Of a stretch of 64,000 nt of DNA, positions 8,020 to 15,468 are shown in pieces. Source of the DNA: a virus. Position 1 is the stretch's first letter; every line of letters starts with the position of its first letter. Position numbers and translations under genes: made by a program. The DNA lies in the IMG/VR virus record IMGVR_UViG_3300045282_000112, positions 1 to 64,000 of that record, one strand, 5' to 3'. The notes beneath the pieces were generated by a model that saw nothing but the letters and a program-made list of their open reading frames with translations, was not told the origin of the DNA and did not search any database.

Positions 8020-8940
8020 GTGCCAAGCCACCACGACAATCAGCAACGACCCCGCTTCCAGTATCAGGAGCGGACGCCAGACATGATGCAGGCGCGCCTT
8101 GAGCGTGCCAACCGCTTCGACAGCATCTACAAGGCAGGCTACCCGACATGGAAGCCGAAGCAGGGTGACAACCTCATCCGCTTCCTGCCGCCGACGTGGC
8201 CGAAGCCAGACCATTACGGCTACAGTGCGTGGACGCACGGCTGGATAGGCCCGGATCAGGGCTCCTATCTGTGCCTCTACAAGATGCAGAAGAAGCCATG
8301 CCCGATCTGTGTAATGGCACAGAAGTTCAAGGCGGCAGGCGACGAGGAGGAGGCACGCCATCACAACGCATCGGAGCGTGTGGTGACATGGGTCCTCGAC
8401 CGTGACGGCGACGACTCCTACAAGCCGCTGCTGTTCAACATGTCGGGGACGATGGACCGCGAGATACTCGCGCTCTGCCGCGACCGCCGCAACAACGCGG
8501 TGATCTGGGTCGACAACCCCGATGAGGGCTTCGACGTGTCGTTCCAGCGCACCGGGTCGGGCAAGATCGGCACCAAATACGGGGCCTACCTGATCGCCCG
8601 TGATCCATCGCCGCTCAGCCCGGATCGCCGTGTGCAGAACGGCATCCTCGACTACATCGAAGACAATCCGTTGCCCGACATCCTGCAGTATTACCCGGCC
8701 GACTACATCCAGCGTGCGATGCTCGCGGGCGCTGAACCGGAGCAAGAGCGTGAGCTGGTGTCAAGGCCGACGACACGCAGCCTGCGCCGCGCCGACCCTT
8801 ACGACGAAGGTGTCACGACCGAGACCGACACCGAGGCCGCCACTGAGGACGACGACTACAATTACGCGGGGCTGACCGGCGGCAAGCCCGAGCCGCAGCC
8901 ACCACGGCGCACGCCGCGCGCCACGCTGCGTCCGCGCTAG
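8020..8940 (+). CDS. gp32-like single-stranded DNA-binding protein
   Basis: 306 residues from GTG 8020 (AGGAG 8 nt upstream). The N-terminal 60-100 residues match the T4 gp32-like phage SSB pattern: F-x-x-I-Y-K-A-G-Y-P-T-W-K-P-K-Q-G-D-N-x-I-R-F-L-P-P-T-W, then I-G-P-D-Q-G-S-Y-L-C-L and a zinc-knuckle-like C-P-I-C. The C-terminal 80 residues are acidic then Pro/Arg-rich, a common arrangement for recruiting partner proteins. It would coat ssDNA during replication and feed the RecA-like protein encoded immediately downstream. Confidence 0.88.
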   Translation: MPSHHDNQQRPRFQYQERTPDMMQARLERANRFDSIYKAGYPTWKPKQGDNLIRFLPPTWPKPDHYGYSAWTHGWIGPDQGSYLCLYKMQKKPCPICVMAQKFKAAGDEEEARHHNASERVVTWVLDRDGDDSYKPLLFNMSGTMDREILALCRDRRNNAVIWVDNPDEGFDVSFQRTGSGKIGTKYGAYLIARDPSPLSPDRRVQNGILDYIEDNPLPDILQYYPADYIQRAMLAGAEPEQERELVSRPTTRSLRRADPYDEGVTTETDTEAATEDDDYNYAGLTGGKPEPQPPRRTPRATLRPR

Positions 8941-9894
8941 GTGGCAAAGAAGAGTAAGCCTGAGCCGAAGCCCGAGCCCACGATCCAGTTCGTCGGCTCG
9001 GGCTGCACTGTTCTCGATCAGGCGCTCGGCGGTGGCTGGGCGCTTGGTCGGATCAGCAACGTCATCGGCGACCGCTCGTCGGGCAAGACGTTGTTGGCTA
9101 TCGAGGCAGCGACCAATTTCAGCATGCTGCACCCGGCCGGTTCGATCTGGTATCGGGAGAGCGAACACGCCTTCGATCCGCACTACGCGCGCTCGCTGGG
9201 CATGCCGTTCGAGCGCGTGCGCCTCGATCACATCGACACCGTCGAGGCGTTCTACGACGACCTGAGCAAGGTCATCGACACGGCACCGAAGCCCGCCATC
9301 TACATCGTCGACAGCCTTGATGCACTGGGCGACATCAAGGAGCGGGAACGCAGCTTCCGCGACGCGACCTACGGCACCGACAAGGCCGCCGCGCTGTCGG
9401 AGCTGTTCCGGCGGCGCGTCGGTGACATGGCGCAAGCCAACGTCACGTTGATGATCGTGTCGCAGACGCGCTCGCGCATCGGCGGCTACGGCAAAGCTTG
9501 GGTGCGAGCTGGCGGCAAGGCGCTCGACTTCTACGCGTCACAGGTCGTGTTCCTGAAGCAGACCTCACTGGTGAAGCGCGAGGTGAAGGGCATCGAGCGG
9601 ATCACTGGCATCACGGTGCACGCGCGCATGGAGAAGAACAAGGTCAGCCTGCCGTTCCGCGAGGCGGACTTTGAAATCACCTTCGGTTATGGGGTCGACG
9701 ATCACAAGGCGTGCGTGGCCTACCTCGACGAGGCGGGGGCGCTGAACGGCGAGAAGCCCGTGGCGCTGCTCAAGGCGATGCGCGGCGGTGACACGGCGCT
9801 GTGCGCCTCGGTGAAGGCACGCGTGATCGAGCATTGGGCGGCGGTCGAGACTTCGTTCTTGCCGACCAGCCGCAAATACGGAGGAGAACAATGA
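8941..9894 (+). CDS. RecA/UvsX-like recombinase
   Basis: 317 residues, GTG start directly after the SSB stop codon. RecA-fold ATPase: Walker A G-D-R-S-S-G-K-T at 43-50, the catalytic-glutamate region Y-R-E-S-E near 71-75, Walker B A-I-Y-I-V-D-S-L-D-A-L at about 119-129, and a motif resembling L2 (S-Q-T-R-S-R-I-G-G-Y-G). Shorter than bacterial RecA and lacking its C-terminal domain, as in phage UvsX/Sak4-type recombinases. Expected to drive strand exchange for recombination-dependent replication with the neighbouring SSB. Confidence 0.9.
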   Translation: MAKKSKPEPKPEPTIQFVGSGCTVLDQALGGGWALGRISNVIGDRSSGKTLLAIEAATNFSMLHPAGSIWYRESEHAFDPHYARSLGMPFERVRLDHIDTVEAFYDDLSKVIDTAPKPAIYIVDSLDALGDIKERERSFRDATYGTDKAAALSELFRRRVGDMAQANVTLMIVSQTRSRIGGYGKAWVRAGGKALDFYASQVVFLKQTSLVKREVKGIERITGITVHARMEKNKVSLPFREADFEITFGYGVDDHKACVAYLDEAGALNGEKPVALLKAMRGGDTALCASVKARVIEHWAAVETSFLPTSRKYGGEQ

Positions 9895-10364
9895 GCTTCT
9901 ATGAAATCTACGGCTCGCAGATAGTCAATCGTCGCAACATCCGTGCGGCCCGCCTTACCGGCACGCACAAAGACCCTGTCCGTGACACCCTCATCACGCT
10001 CGACGACGGGGGGAACGTGCTCCTGCGTGGCAACCACCTTGACCGCATCGTGGAGGAGATCGGTATCATCCCGGCAGAACCCGGCTACCGCACCGTTACG
10101 CATTGGGCGGACGAAGAAGGGGACGGCGTCCACATGCACCCGATCATCGCTTGGCGCATCGAGGGTGGCTTGGTGTCGCCGCTCACCCCCGACTGGGGCA
10201 TGAACGACGGTGACTTCGCCATTCTCTACCCGGACGGGCGCGTCATCTCGCCCGGAGATCAGTGGTGGCCAAACGTAGAGGAATGGCTGGTGTCGGCGCG
10301 CGAGGAGTGGGCCAAGAAGCTGGCCAAGAGGCTGGCCAAGATGAAGGCCGAGAAGGCCGCTTGA
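9891..10364 (+). CDS. Hypothetical protein downstream of recA-like gene
   Basis: 157 residues from ATG 9891, which overlaps the recombinase stop as ATGA and is preceded by GGAGGAG. The C-terminus is a K/A-rich amphipathic helix (E-W-A-K-K-L-A-K-R-L-A-K-M-K). The core is W-, G- and D-rich with no recognised catalytic motif. Last gene of the rightward replication operon. Confidence 0.75.
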   Translation: MSFYEIYGSQIVNRRNIRAARLTGTHKDPVRDTLITLDDGGNVLLRGNHLDRIVEEIGIIPAEPGYRTVTHWADEEGDGVHMHPIIAWRIEGGLVSPLTPDWGMNDGDFAILYPDGRVISPGDQWWPNVEEWLVSAREEWAKKLAKRLAKMKAEKAA

Positions 10365-10394
10365 TCCCTGCCGGAAGTTACCCACCTGACGGTC

Positions 10395-10455
10395 GCGCCC
10401 GCCCCCTTGGGCTTCAATCCCCCCGCCCCCCTCGAAACCTTTGGACGGCGGGCGC
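10395..10455. terminator. Convergent inverted repeat, possible terminator
   Basis: Perfect 9-bp repeat GCGCCCGCC (10395-10403) / GGCGGGCGC (10447-10455) spans most of the gap between the convergent genes ending at 10364 (+) and 10464 (-). It lacks a T-run, so rho-dependent or bidirectional attenuation is more likely than a classic intrinsic terminator. Confidence 0.4.
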
Positions 10456-10463
10456 ACCATCCC

Positions 10464-10946
10464 TCAAGCGTCGTCTGGATCATCTCCCTTCATGCGCGAC
10501 CCGCGCCGGATGTCGTCGAGCCATTCACGCTCGTCGTCGTCGAAGCCACGGCTCCACAGGTTGGATGGCAGACCAGTGCTGACGGTTGAGATCGTGTGCC
10601 CGTGCATCGTGCCGCGCTTGTTGTCCTGCTCCTTTGGGCCAGCTCCCTGCGCCCGCTTGCGAGCGAGGTCACGCTCGCGCTTGCGCCGGTTGAACGTCTC
10701 GGTGTCGAGCGGTGGCGGCAGCGGCTCGGGCGGCTGGGTGTCGCGCAGCACCGTGCCGTCGCCGAGGCATTCCCAGCAGAGGCGCTTGCCCCGCGCGTTG
10801 CACTCGGGGCAAGGAATGTTGCGGTAGCGGTAGTGACCAAAGTTAACGTCGTAGTCGGCGGCGTTGACGCGGCCCGTGCCATAGCAGTTGTTGCACTTCA
10901 GGTCGCCAGTGCCACGACAGATCGGACACTTCCACAACCACGGCAT
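10464..10946 (-). CDS. DnaJ-type zinc-finger-like protein
   Basis: 160 residues. Four CxxC motifs, most followed by x-G-x-G as in the DnaJ central domain: C-P-I-C-R-G-T-G, C-N-N-C-Y-G-T-G, C-P-E-C-N-A-R-G and C-W-E-C-L-G-D-G in the first 65 residues. They would bind two zinc ions. There is no J-domain. The C-terminal half is K/R-rich and then acidic. It may be a zinc-dependent chaperone or nucleic-acid-binding protein; partner unknown. Confidence 0.75.
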   Translation of the reverse strand: MPWLWKCPICRGTGDLKCNNCYGTGRVNAADYDVNFGHYRYRNIPCPECNARGKRLCWECLGDGTVLRDTQPPEPLPPPLDTETFNRRKRERDLARKRAQGAGPKEQDNKRGTMHGHTISTVSTGLPSNLWSRGFDDDEREWLDDIRRGSRMKGDDPDDA

Positions 10947-10949
10947 GAC

Positions 10950-11243
10950 TTATGTCAGTCTCCGATGCTGCCCATCGCTCGGTGTCTCAAGGTCAGCAAT
11001 GGCGAGAGCTATCACCCGGATGATGCCGTCGTTGAACGTCTCGCCCGGGCGCAGCATGTCCATGACAGCCTCGATAAGGTTATCATGCATATCTATCCAC
11101 CACTCACCAGTGCTGTGGCGCTCGACGTTTGCACCGATCTTCCAGTAGCCCCCGCCGCTCAGGGACGAATACTTGTCGATCAACCTGAAGGCTTGGTCGT
11201 TGATCAGGACACGCTTCATGGGACGCTTCATGGGGCGCTTCAT
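10950..11243 (-). CDS. Small hypothetical with repeated start region
   Basis: 97 residues from the first of three in-frame ATGs. The 5' end consists of ATGAAGCG(C/T)CCC repeated (11243-11212), giving M-K-R-P-M-K-R-P-M-K-R. The first ATG overlaps the stop of the upstream gene (ATGA). The body contains Y-W-K-I-G-A-N-V-E and a C-terminal helix; no family recognised. Confidence 0.65.
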   Translation of the reverse strand: MKRPMKRPMKRVLINDQAFRLIDKYSSLSGGGYWKIGANVERHSTGEWWIDMHDNLIEAVMDMLRPGETFNDGIIRVIALAIADLETPSDGQHRRLT

Positions 11244-11449
11244 GGATTTCGCTTCTTCATCTCGCGACGCATCGCGGCTGTTGCACGCTCGTTGCGCTCG
11301 ACCGCGACGCCGATCACCCTGCCCTTCGGCGAGGCGACCATCAACATGTCATGCACCAACCCGCAGTCACAGCAGGAGAAACGGAACTTCTCGTTGCTGC
11401 GCACCGTGAAGTCGTCGACCGCCTTGAGCGTGCGGTAGCGGCTCTTCAT
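11240..11449 (-). CDS. Small zinc-ribbon-like phage protein
   Basis: 69 residues. F-S-C-C-D-C-G-L-V-H-D near residue 25 looks like half of a zinc site; the C-terminus ends V-E-R-N-E-R-A-T-A-A-M-R-R, a tail I associate with a common family of small phage proteins of unknown function. It sits between gcrA and the 97-residue gene with overlapping or near-overlapping ends. Confidence 0.7.
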   Translation of the reverse strand: MKSRYRTLKAVDDFTVRSNEKFRFSCCDCGLVHDMLMVASPKGRVIGVAVERNERATAAMRREMKKRNP

Positions 11450-11467
11450 TGCGGCCTCATTGCAGCT

Positions 11468-11923
11468 TCATCCCACGGCTCGGTGGTTCTGAATGGGCCG
11501 AGGGTGGTGGTGCGGGCCGTTGTAGGCGCGCTCGGTGTGCTCGGAACAATAGACCGAGCCAGCTGCCTGCGGCTCGCCGCAGAACACGAAGTCATAGTCA
11601 CCCTGCGGCCACTTGCACTGCCCCGGGCCCAGCTCAAGGATCGAACGGGTGAACGGCACATTGGGCCGCGACGGCGAGGGTGCGGGCGGCGGCTCCATCT
11701 TGAACCACTTGTCCGCGCTGGGCTTCCTTGGCCTTGGCTGGCGCTGCGCCTTCGGCTTCGGCTTCGGCTGCGCTACCGGCGCGGGCTTGACCTTCAGGCG
11801 GTAGAGCTTGCCGATGATGGAGTTCTTGCTGACGCCGAGCAGCTCGGCGATCTCGCTGGCCGAGCGTCCTTCGGCGCGCAGCTGCTTCAACCGCTCGATG
11901 GCGGCATCGTCCCATTCGCTCAT
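11468..11923 (-). CDS. gcrA: GcrA-family cell-cycle regulator, phage-encoded
   Basis: 151 residues. The N-terminus has the GcrA signature: W near residue 4, then L-K-Q-L-R-A-E-G-R-S-A-S-E-I-A-E-L-L-G-V-S-K-N-S-I-I-G-K (about 12-40, HTH). A Pro/Lys linker follows, then the C-terminal metal-binding-like module C-K-W-P (103-106), F-C-G (114-116) and Y-C-x-x-H (125-129). In Caulobacter GcrA binds sigma-70 and methylated GANTC promoters. The start overlaps the upstream stop as ATGA. By analogy it could redirect host RNA polymerase to phage or cell-cycle promoters; no CcrM-type methylase is seen in this window. Confidence 0.9.
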   Translation of the reverse strand: MSEWDDAAIERLKQLRAEGRSASEIAELLGVSKNSIIGKLYRLKVKPAPVAQPKPKPKAQRQPRPRKPSADKWFKMEPPPAPSPSRPNVPFTRSILELGPGQCKWPQGDYDFVFCGEPQAAGSVYCSEHTERAYNGPHHHPRPIQNHRAVG

Positions 11924-13110
11924 CTGGTCACCACATATTCTGTCGTGGCCACGCCTTGGCCACCGGTTGTGAAGTTTTCAGTCCACGTGCGGCGCTGAAG
12001 GCAGAGCGGGCACCAGTAGCGCTTGTAGTCGCCCGACAGCGTGCGGTCGGCCCCTACCGGTTCCCACGCCTGCCGACCGTCGGCATGATGGTGGTCACAG
12101 CCAATGCTGCGATTGTAGTGCTTCCAATGCCCCATCACATCGTGTGCAACCGGCGAGCGACGGTCGGTCAGGTTGAAGATGTCACGCACGCTCGTGGGCC
12201 GGTCAAGGCGCAACGTCACGACGTGATGCTCCTTGAACACCGTGCGCCTGCCCCGCCACAGGCCCACCTCGCGCGGCACCTGTCCAATGGCCACATGCTT
12301 CGATGGCTGGTTGAGCAACAAGAGCAGCGTCACCAGCGTCAGCGGATCGCCGCCCGCCATGAAGCACAGCTCGGTGAAGTCCTTCGGGGCAGTGTCACGC
12401 AGCTCGCCGTGCGTCACCCTGTGGAAGGTGGGGCTGATATCGAAGTGCGCGGCGATCTGGCCATGTGTCCACTGCTTGCCGATCTCGGGCATGACGATGT
12501 CGATGCCCAAGTCGCCGCGCAGTTCACCACGGGAGACCGAGAAGGTGTCATTGATGTGGGTGAGGCGCGGGTCGCGCGGATCGATACGCCGCTGACCGCC
12601 GAAGACATAGGCGTCGCGCACACGTATGGCGTCGACCTCATTGTGCCCGGTAAGCTTGGTGAGCGACACCGACTGTGGCCGGTTGAGGCGGAAGCTGATG
12701 CCGCCGAAGCCCACGTCGGGCCATTGTGGATCGCGCGCGGTGTTGGGTCGCTTGCCATTGGAAAAGATCAGCACGGTGCCCTCGTGCACGAGGTAGCCCA
12801 CCCGTTCGTCCGACGACGGCACCAGCGGCTGCTCTGGACGCCACTCACGCCACATGGCGCGGCTGTCGAACTCAAAATAGCAGGTTGGGTAAGGCGCACG
12901 CGCAAACTCAATGTTGTCGATCAGCAGATCGACATGGTTGAGCATCATCTCGCCAACGCGCGCCGAGGCAGCGTGATCGAATACGAAGCGCCGGGCGTTG
13001 TGCCGTTGCTGCCAGACCGCTTCCAGTGTCGAGCGCAGCTTCAGGCCGCGCTTCGGGTGGTCGGCGGGACTGGCGAGATCGAGCAGGGTAGCTCGGGCGT
13101 CGCGCTTCAC
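11920..13110 (-). CDS. Conserved-looking hypothetical protein
   Basis: 396 residues from GTG 13110, chosen for AGGAGG 7 nt upstream. No membrane segment. The C-terminal 60 residues carry C-D-H-H-H-A-D-G-R-Q and Y-W-C-P-L-C-L, a possible zinc-binding tail. It contains several W-R-x-W/W-P-D segments but no catalytic motif I recognise. Coupled to gcrA through an ATGA overlap. Confidence 0.7.
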   Translation of the reverse strand: MKRDARATLLDLASPADHPKRGLKLRSTLEAVWQQRHNARRFVFDHAASARVGEMMLNHVDLLIDNIEFARAPYPTCYFEFDSRAMWREWRPEQPLVPSSDERVGYLVHEGTVLIFSNGKRPNTARDPQWPDVGFGGISFRLNRPQSVSLTKLTGHNEVDAIRVRDAYVFGGQRRIDPRDPRLTHINDTFSVSRGELRGDLGIDIVMPEIGKQWTHGQIAAHFDISPTFHRVTHGELRDTAPKDFTELCFMAGGDPLTLVTLLLLLNQPSKHVAIGQVPREVGLWRGRRTVFKEHHVVTLRLDRPTSVRDIFNLTDRRSPVAHDVMGHWKHYNRSIGCDHHHADGRQAWEPVGADRTLSGDYKRYWCPLCLQRRTWTENFTTGGQGVATTEYVVTR

Positions 13111-13126
13111 AGGTCATCCTCCTTTT

Positions 13127-13339
13127 TCACGGGTATTCGTCCAGCAGCCGCTCGTCATCGGACTGCAAGCTCTCCTCGAACTCGCGGTCGAGGCGCTCCA
13201 GATCAGCGCGCGCCTCCTCCTCGGTGCAACCCCAGCCATGCTTCCACGGCTCTTCGTCGTCACCTTCGTGCAAGGCGCGCCAGTCCCAGCGGCGGTCGGG
13301 GATCGGCGGGTATTCGTGATAGACGACAACGCGTCTCAT
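13127..13339 (-). CDS. Small hypothetical protein (acidic)
   Basis: 70 residues, D/E-rich, with the N-terminus R-R-V-V-V-Y-H-E-Y-P-P-I-P-D-R-R-W-D-W. ATGA overlap with the upstream gene. The sequence type is frequent among small phage early proteins; function unknown. Confidence 0.7.
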   Translation of the reverse strand: MRRVVVYHEYPPIPDRRWDWRALHEGDDEEPWKHGWGCTEEEARADLERLDREFEESLQSDDERLLDEYP

Positions 13340-13605
13340 GCCGCACCCTCCGCTGTCAGCGTGGCGCGCTCAGCCTGCAGGGCTCCCCGCAGCGCCAGCA
13401 CCCGGTTGCCGTCGGCCGACCAGTGACCGCGCGCCAAGGCGCGCTGGCTGCCCCTCACGGCGCGCTCCAGCCGCTCGACGATCTGGGCGGTGCCTTCGTA
13501 GGGGCCAGCCATCAAATCGTGCAGGTGACGCTCCCTGACGTAGCCAGCGGCGATCCGGTCGACACGGGCGTTGGTGCTGCGCACCGCGATCTCAAGCATG
13601 TCCAT
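13336..13605 (-). CDS. Small hypothetical protein
   Basis: 89 residues from ATG 13605 (AGGAG 6 nt upstream); an alternative ATG at 13611 overlaps the previous stop but touches the ribosome site. Helical, A/R-rich, no recognised motif. Confidence 0.65.
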   Translation of the reverse strand: MDMLEIAVRSTNARVDRIAAGYVRERHLHDLMAGPYEGTAQIVERLERAVRGSQRALARGHWSADGNRVLALRGALQAERATLTAEGAA

Positions 13606-13607
13606 GT

Positions 13608-13775
13608 TCATCTCCTGCGAGCCGCGATCAGGCGTCCAGTGCGGACCTTGAGTTCGCGCTCGATCTTGTGGGCGGCGCGATAAGCGGCGTCGTCCTTGTT
13701 GGTGGCGAAGACCTCGACGGTGGCGCGGTTGCCCGCATCCTCGTCGTCGATCTCAATGGTCACAATCCAGAGCAT
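13608..13775 (-). CDS. Small hypothetical protein (55 aa)
   Basis: Starts at ATG 13775, preceded by GAGGAGTGACC, the stereotyped leader of this phage's small genes. The 55-residue product begins M-L-W-I-V-T-I-E-I-D-D-E-D-A-G and ends basic. It resembles short beta-alpha phage proteins but I cannot name a family. Confidence 0.65.
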   Translation of the reverse strand: MLWIVTIEIDDEDAGNRATVEVFATNKDDAAYRAAHKIERELKVRTGRLIAARRR

Positions 13776-13777
13776 GG

Positions 13778-13984
13778 TCACTCCTCGATCAGGTATTCGT
13801 CGTGCTGGTAGGTGCCCTCGACGCGCTCGACGATGCCCTTCTTGACCAGCGAGGAGACCACCCCGCCGATGCTGGCAGCGTCGATGCCAGCGTCGCTGGC
13901 GATATCGTGGCTGTAGATGCCGCCCGGCGCGCGCTCGCGCAGGGCGTCGATCACGGCGCGCTCCAAGGGGGTCAGGAAGATCAC
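13778..13984 (-). CDS. Small winged-helix protein
   Basis: 68 residues from GTG 13984, after GAGGAGAATGACCA. The sequence follows a MarR/replication-factor-like winged helix: L-T-P-L-E-R-A-V-I-D-A-L...I-A-S-D-A-G-I-D-A-A-S-I-G-G-V-V-S-S-L-V-K-K-G-I-V. Likely DNA-binding; target unknown. Confidence 0.7.
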   Translation of the reverse strand: MIFLTPLERAVIDALRERAPGGIYSHDIASDAGIDAASIGGVVSSLVKKGIVERVEGTYQHDEYLIEE

Positions 13985-13997
13985 TGGTCATTCTCCT

Positions 13998-14240
13998 CTA
14001 GGCAAACACGCGGATCGCGCAGTAGTCGATGCAGACCCACTTCCGGCCGCGCTGCAGGAAGGCCCCGTTCTTGGCGGCCTTGAACATCGCGACGTGGCGG
14101 TGGTCGAAGCGGGTCGCCTGCGTCATGGTGGCGATCACCACGGTGCGGCCCTCGGTGAGGTTGCGGACGATGGCGGCGACCATCACGCGGGCGCGGTGCC
14201 AGCGGAGGAAGCGGCCTTCGATCATCTGGTTGTTGGTCAT
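13998..14240 (-). CDS. Small hypothetical protein (80 aa)
   Basis: ATG at 14240 is preferred (AGGAG 9 nt upstream); another ATG at 14249 directly abuts the ribosome site. Basic, with a helical core R-W-H-R-A-R-V-M-V-A-A-I-V-R-N-L. It lies directly downstream of promoter cassette A (14263-14291). Confidence 0.65.
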   Translation of the reverse strand: MTNNQMIEGRFLRWHRARVMVAAIVRNLTEGRTVVIATMTQATRFDHRHVAMFKAAKNGAFLQRGRKWVCIDYCAIRVFA

Positions 14241-14262
14241 GGTGGTCATCTCCTGCTCAACT

Positions 14263-14299
14263 TATATAAGCCCGACCCCGATGACCTTCAAGGGGGTCG
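14263..14299 (-). promoter_or_regulatory. Promoter/stem-loop cassette A
   Basis: Leftward TTGAAG (14291-14286), 17-nt spacer, TATATA (14268-14263) inside the palindrome CTTATATAAG. The -35 box lies in the loop of an inverted repeat CGACCCC (14273-14279) / GGGGTCG (14293-14299). One of four cassettes sharing CCCCCTTGAAGGT and the TTATATAA palindrome. Confidence 0.7.
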
Positions 14300-14310
14300 A
14301 GAGACTTTTC

Positions 14311-14670
14311 CTAGTCGAGCCGCTCCCCGGCGTAGGCGCTGTAGCCAGCCGCGCTGAAGACCTCGGCCATCGCTCGCGCGTGGGCAGTCTTCATCTCGTG
14401 GCTCTGGCCATGCTCGCTGATCCAGAGGTGGACCCCGCCGCCGTAGCCCGTCCGACCGTGACCGGCCTTCTTCAGCCAGTAGCCGAGGCTCCGGTCCTTG
14501 ACGACCACCCAAGCGAAGCCGCACAGACCGTGCAGCAGCCCAACCTGCTTGCTGCCCTGCATGACCGCGTAGTGCGCCATGCCCTTCTCTGCCTCGACCG
14601 CCGCCAGCCGACCGGCCAGCACCGCGCGAGCGTAGAGCAGCTCGTAACCCTTGCTATCAATCTTTGCCAT
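14311..14670 (-). CDS. Hypothetical protein (119 aa)
   Basis: ATG 14670 after GAGGAGAATGACC. No recognised family; contains G-Y-G-G-G-V-H-L-W-I-S-E-H and a cysteine-poor, A/G-rich composition. It has its own promoter cassette (B) immediately upstream. Confidence 0.65.
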   Translation of the reverse strand: MAKIDSKGYELLYARAVLAGRLAAVEAEKGMAHYAVMQGSKQVGLLHGLCGFAWVVVKDRSLGYWLKKAGHGRTGYGGGVHLWISEHGQSHEMKTAHARAMAEVFSAAGYSAYAGERLD

Positions 14671-14696
14671 GGTCATTCTCCTCTTCAGGCACAGCT

Positions 14697-14738
14697 TATA
14701 TAAGCATGGGCCCGACCACCTTCAAGGGGATCGGGCCC
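14697..14738 (-). promoter_or_regulatory. Promoter/stem-loop cassette B
   Basis: Leftward TTGAAG (14725-14720), 17-nt spacer, TATATA (14702-14697) in the palindrome GCTTATATAAGC (14694-14705). The inverted repeat GGGCCCGA (14708-14715) / TCGGGCCC (14731-14738) surrounds the -35 box. On the plus strand the stem is followed by T-rich sequence, so it could also terminate rightward transcripts. Confidence 0.7.
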
Positions 14739-14760
14739 AATGTTTTCAGTCTTTTGGACC

Positions 14761-15362
14761 GGGGAGCCTTGGCCAAGCCTTAGTGCTTGAGTTTCGCAAT
14801 CTCCCGCGAGAGCGCGCGATAACCGCCGCCCTGTGTCGTTTCGTTGCCCTGAGAGGTCAATGGATGGTGGATGGTCCTCTACTGTCGCCGCACCGCAGCG
14901 ACCGGATCGACGGCCATTGGTCCGATGGCAACAAATCAAGGAGCGCGGGTCACTGCAACAGTGGTCGAAAGCGCCGGTTGATGACCCGGCTCCCACACTA
15001 CGTCCGCGCTTATTCCCGCCGTCGGGCACACGCCCGATACTCGCTTTTTCGCGGTCCTCTTGGGCCCGGTCTTACGCCGTGGGCCCACGCTCCTTGTGAC
15101 AGGCTCATCAAATGATCTCTCGCCAACCCTTCGGCGGGTCGCATTCCCGCTGTCTCGGCAGTCAGTTGCGTCCGTTACACCCGGCTGCTGCCTATGGCGT
15201 CCGACGAGAGATCGTTTGATGAGCCTCCTTTCTGCTGGTTTCTGGGAGGAGCCCTCGACCCTCTGGCATCCCGGTCCACCCACTCTCTGTGCGGCCCACG
15301 TGGGGCTCTAGGCGAGGTGTTAAGTGGTGGCTGGAAGTTGCGCTCTAGGTCTTGGTCTCCTC
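14761..15362. ncRNA. Candidate large structured RNA (about 600 nt), strand unresolved
   Basis: No convincing gene here, but the ends pair: GGGGAG (14761-14766) with CTCCTC (15357-15362), and CCAAG-C-CTTAG (14773-14783) with CTAGG-T-CTTGG (15345-15355). Inside are a 22-bp helix (15101-15122 with 15205-15226, one G-U), GCCAT/ATGGC (14913-14929), CACTG-caa-CAGTG (14951-14963), GCCGG/CCGGC (14973-14990), TCGGGC-acac-GCCCGA (15022-15037), TGGGCCC/GGGCCCA (15061-15087) and GGAGCCCT/GGGGCTCT (15248-15255 with 15302-15309). Non-Watson-Crick pairs are G-U on the plus strand, and a hairpin plus T6 at 15380-15417 would end a plus transcript. However, promoter cassette C would start a minus transcript at about 15363, right at the closing helix. 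GOLLD/ROOL-type phage RNAs are the nearest known analogy by size and setting only. Confidence 0.55.
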
Positions 15363-15369
15363 ACCAGCT

Positions 15370-15417
15370 TATATAAGCTGCACAGGATGACCTTCAAGGG
15401 GGTGTGCCAACTTTTTT
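15370..15417 (-). promoter_or_regulatory. Promoter/stem-loop cassette C
   Basis: Leftward TTGAAG (15397-15392), 16-nt spacer, TATATA (15375-15370) within AGCTTATATAAGCT. Inverted repeat GCACA (15380-15384) / TGTGC (15403-15407) encloses the -35 box; on the plus strand it is followed by T6 at 15412-15417, giving a plausible rightward terminator. Confidence 0.65.
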
Positions 15418-15422
15418 GGGCA

Positions 15423-15445
15423 CATTTACACGCCCTGTGTAAATG
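15423..15445. promoter_or_regulatory. Palindromic site, copy 1 (CATTTACAC-N5-GTGTAAATG)
   Basis: Perfect 9-bp arms with a 5-nt centre; the same arms recur at 49232-49254 upstream of the protease-scaffold gene. A shared operator or RNA hairpin is likely. Confidence 0.55.
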
Positions 15446-15468
15446 GTGCTCCCCCCGCGAGGAAGGCA

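Noticed and set aside
11956-13683. 575-codon open frame on plus opposite the gene at 11920-13110
   Set aside because: High-GC antisense shadow: no ribosome site, unlikely composition, and it runs across four coherent minus-strand genes with overlapping starts and stops.
14685-15311. Several 60-115-codon frames on both strands
   Set aside because: They overlap each other, lack ribosome sites and cross long helices; the region is better explained as structured RNA.
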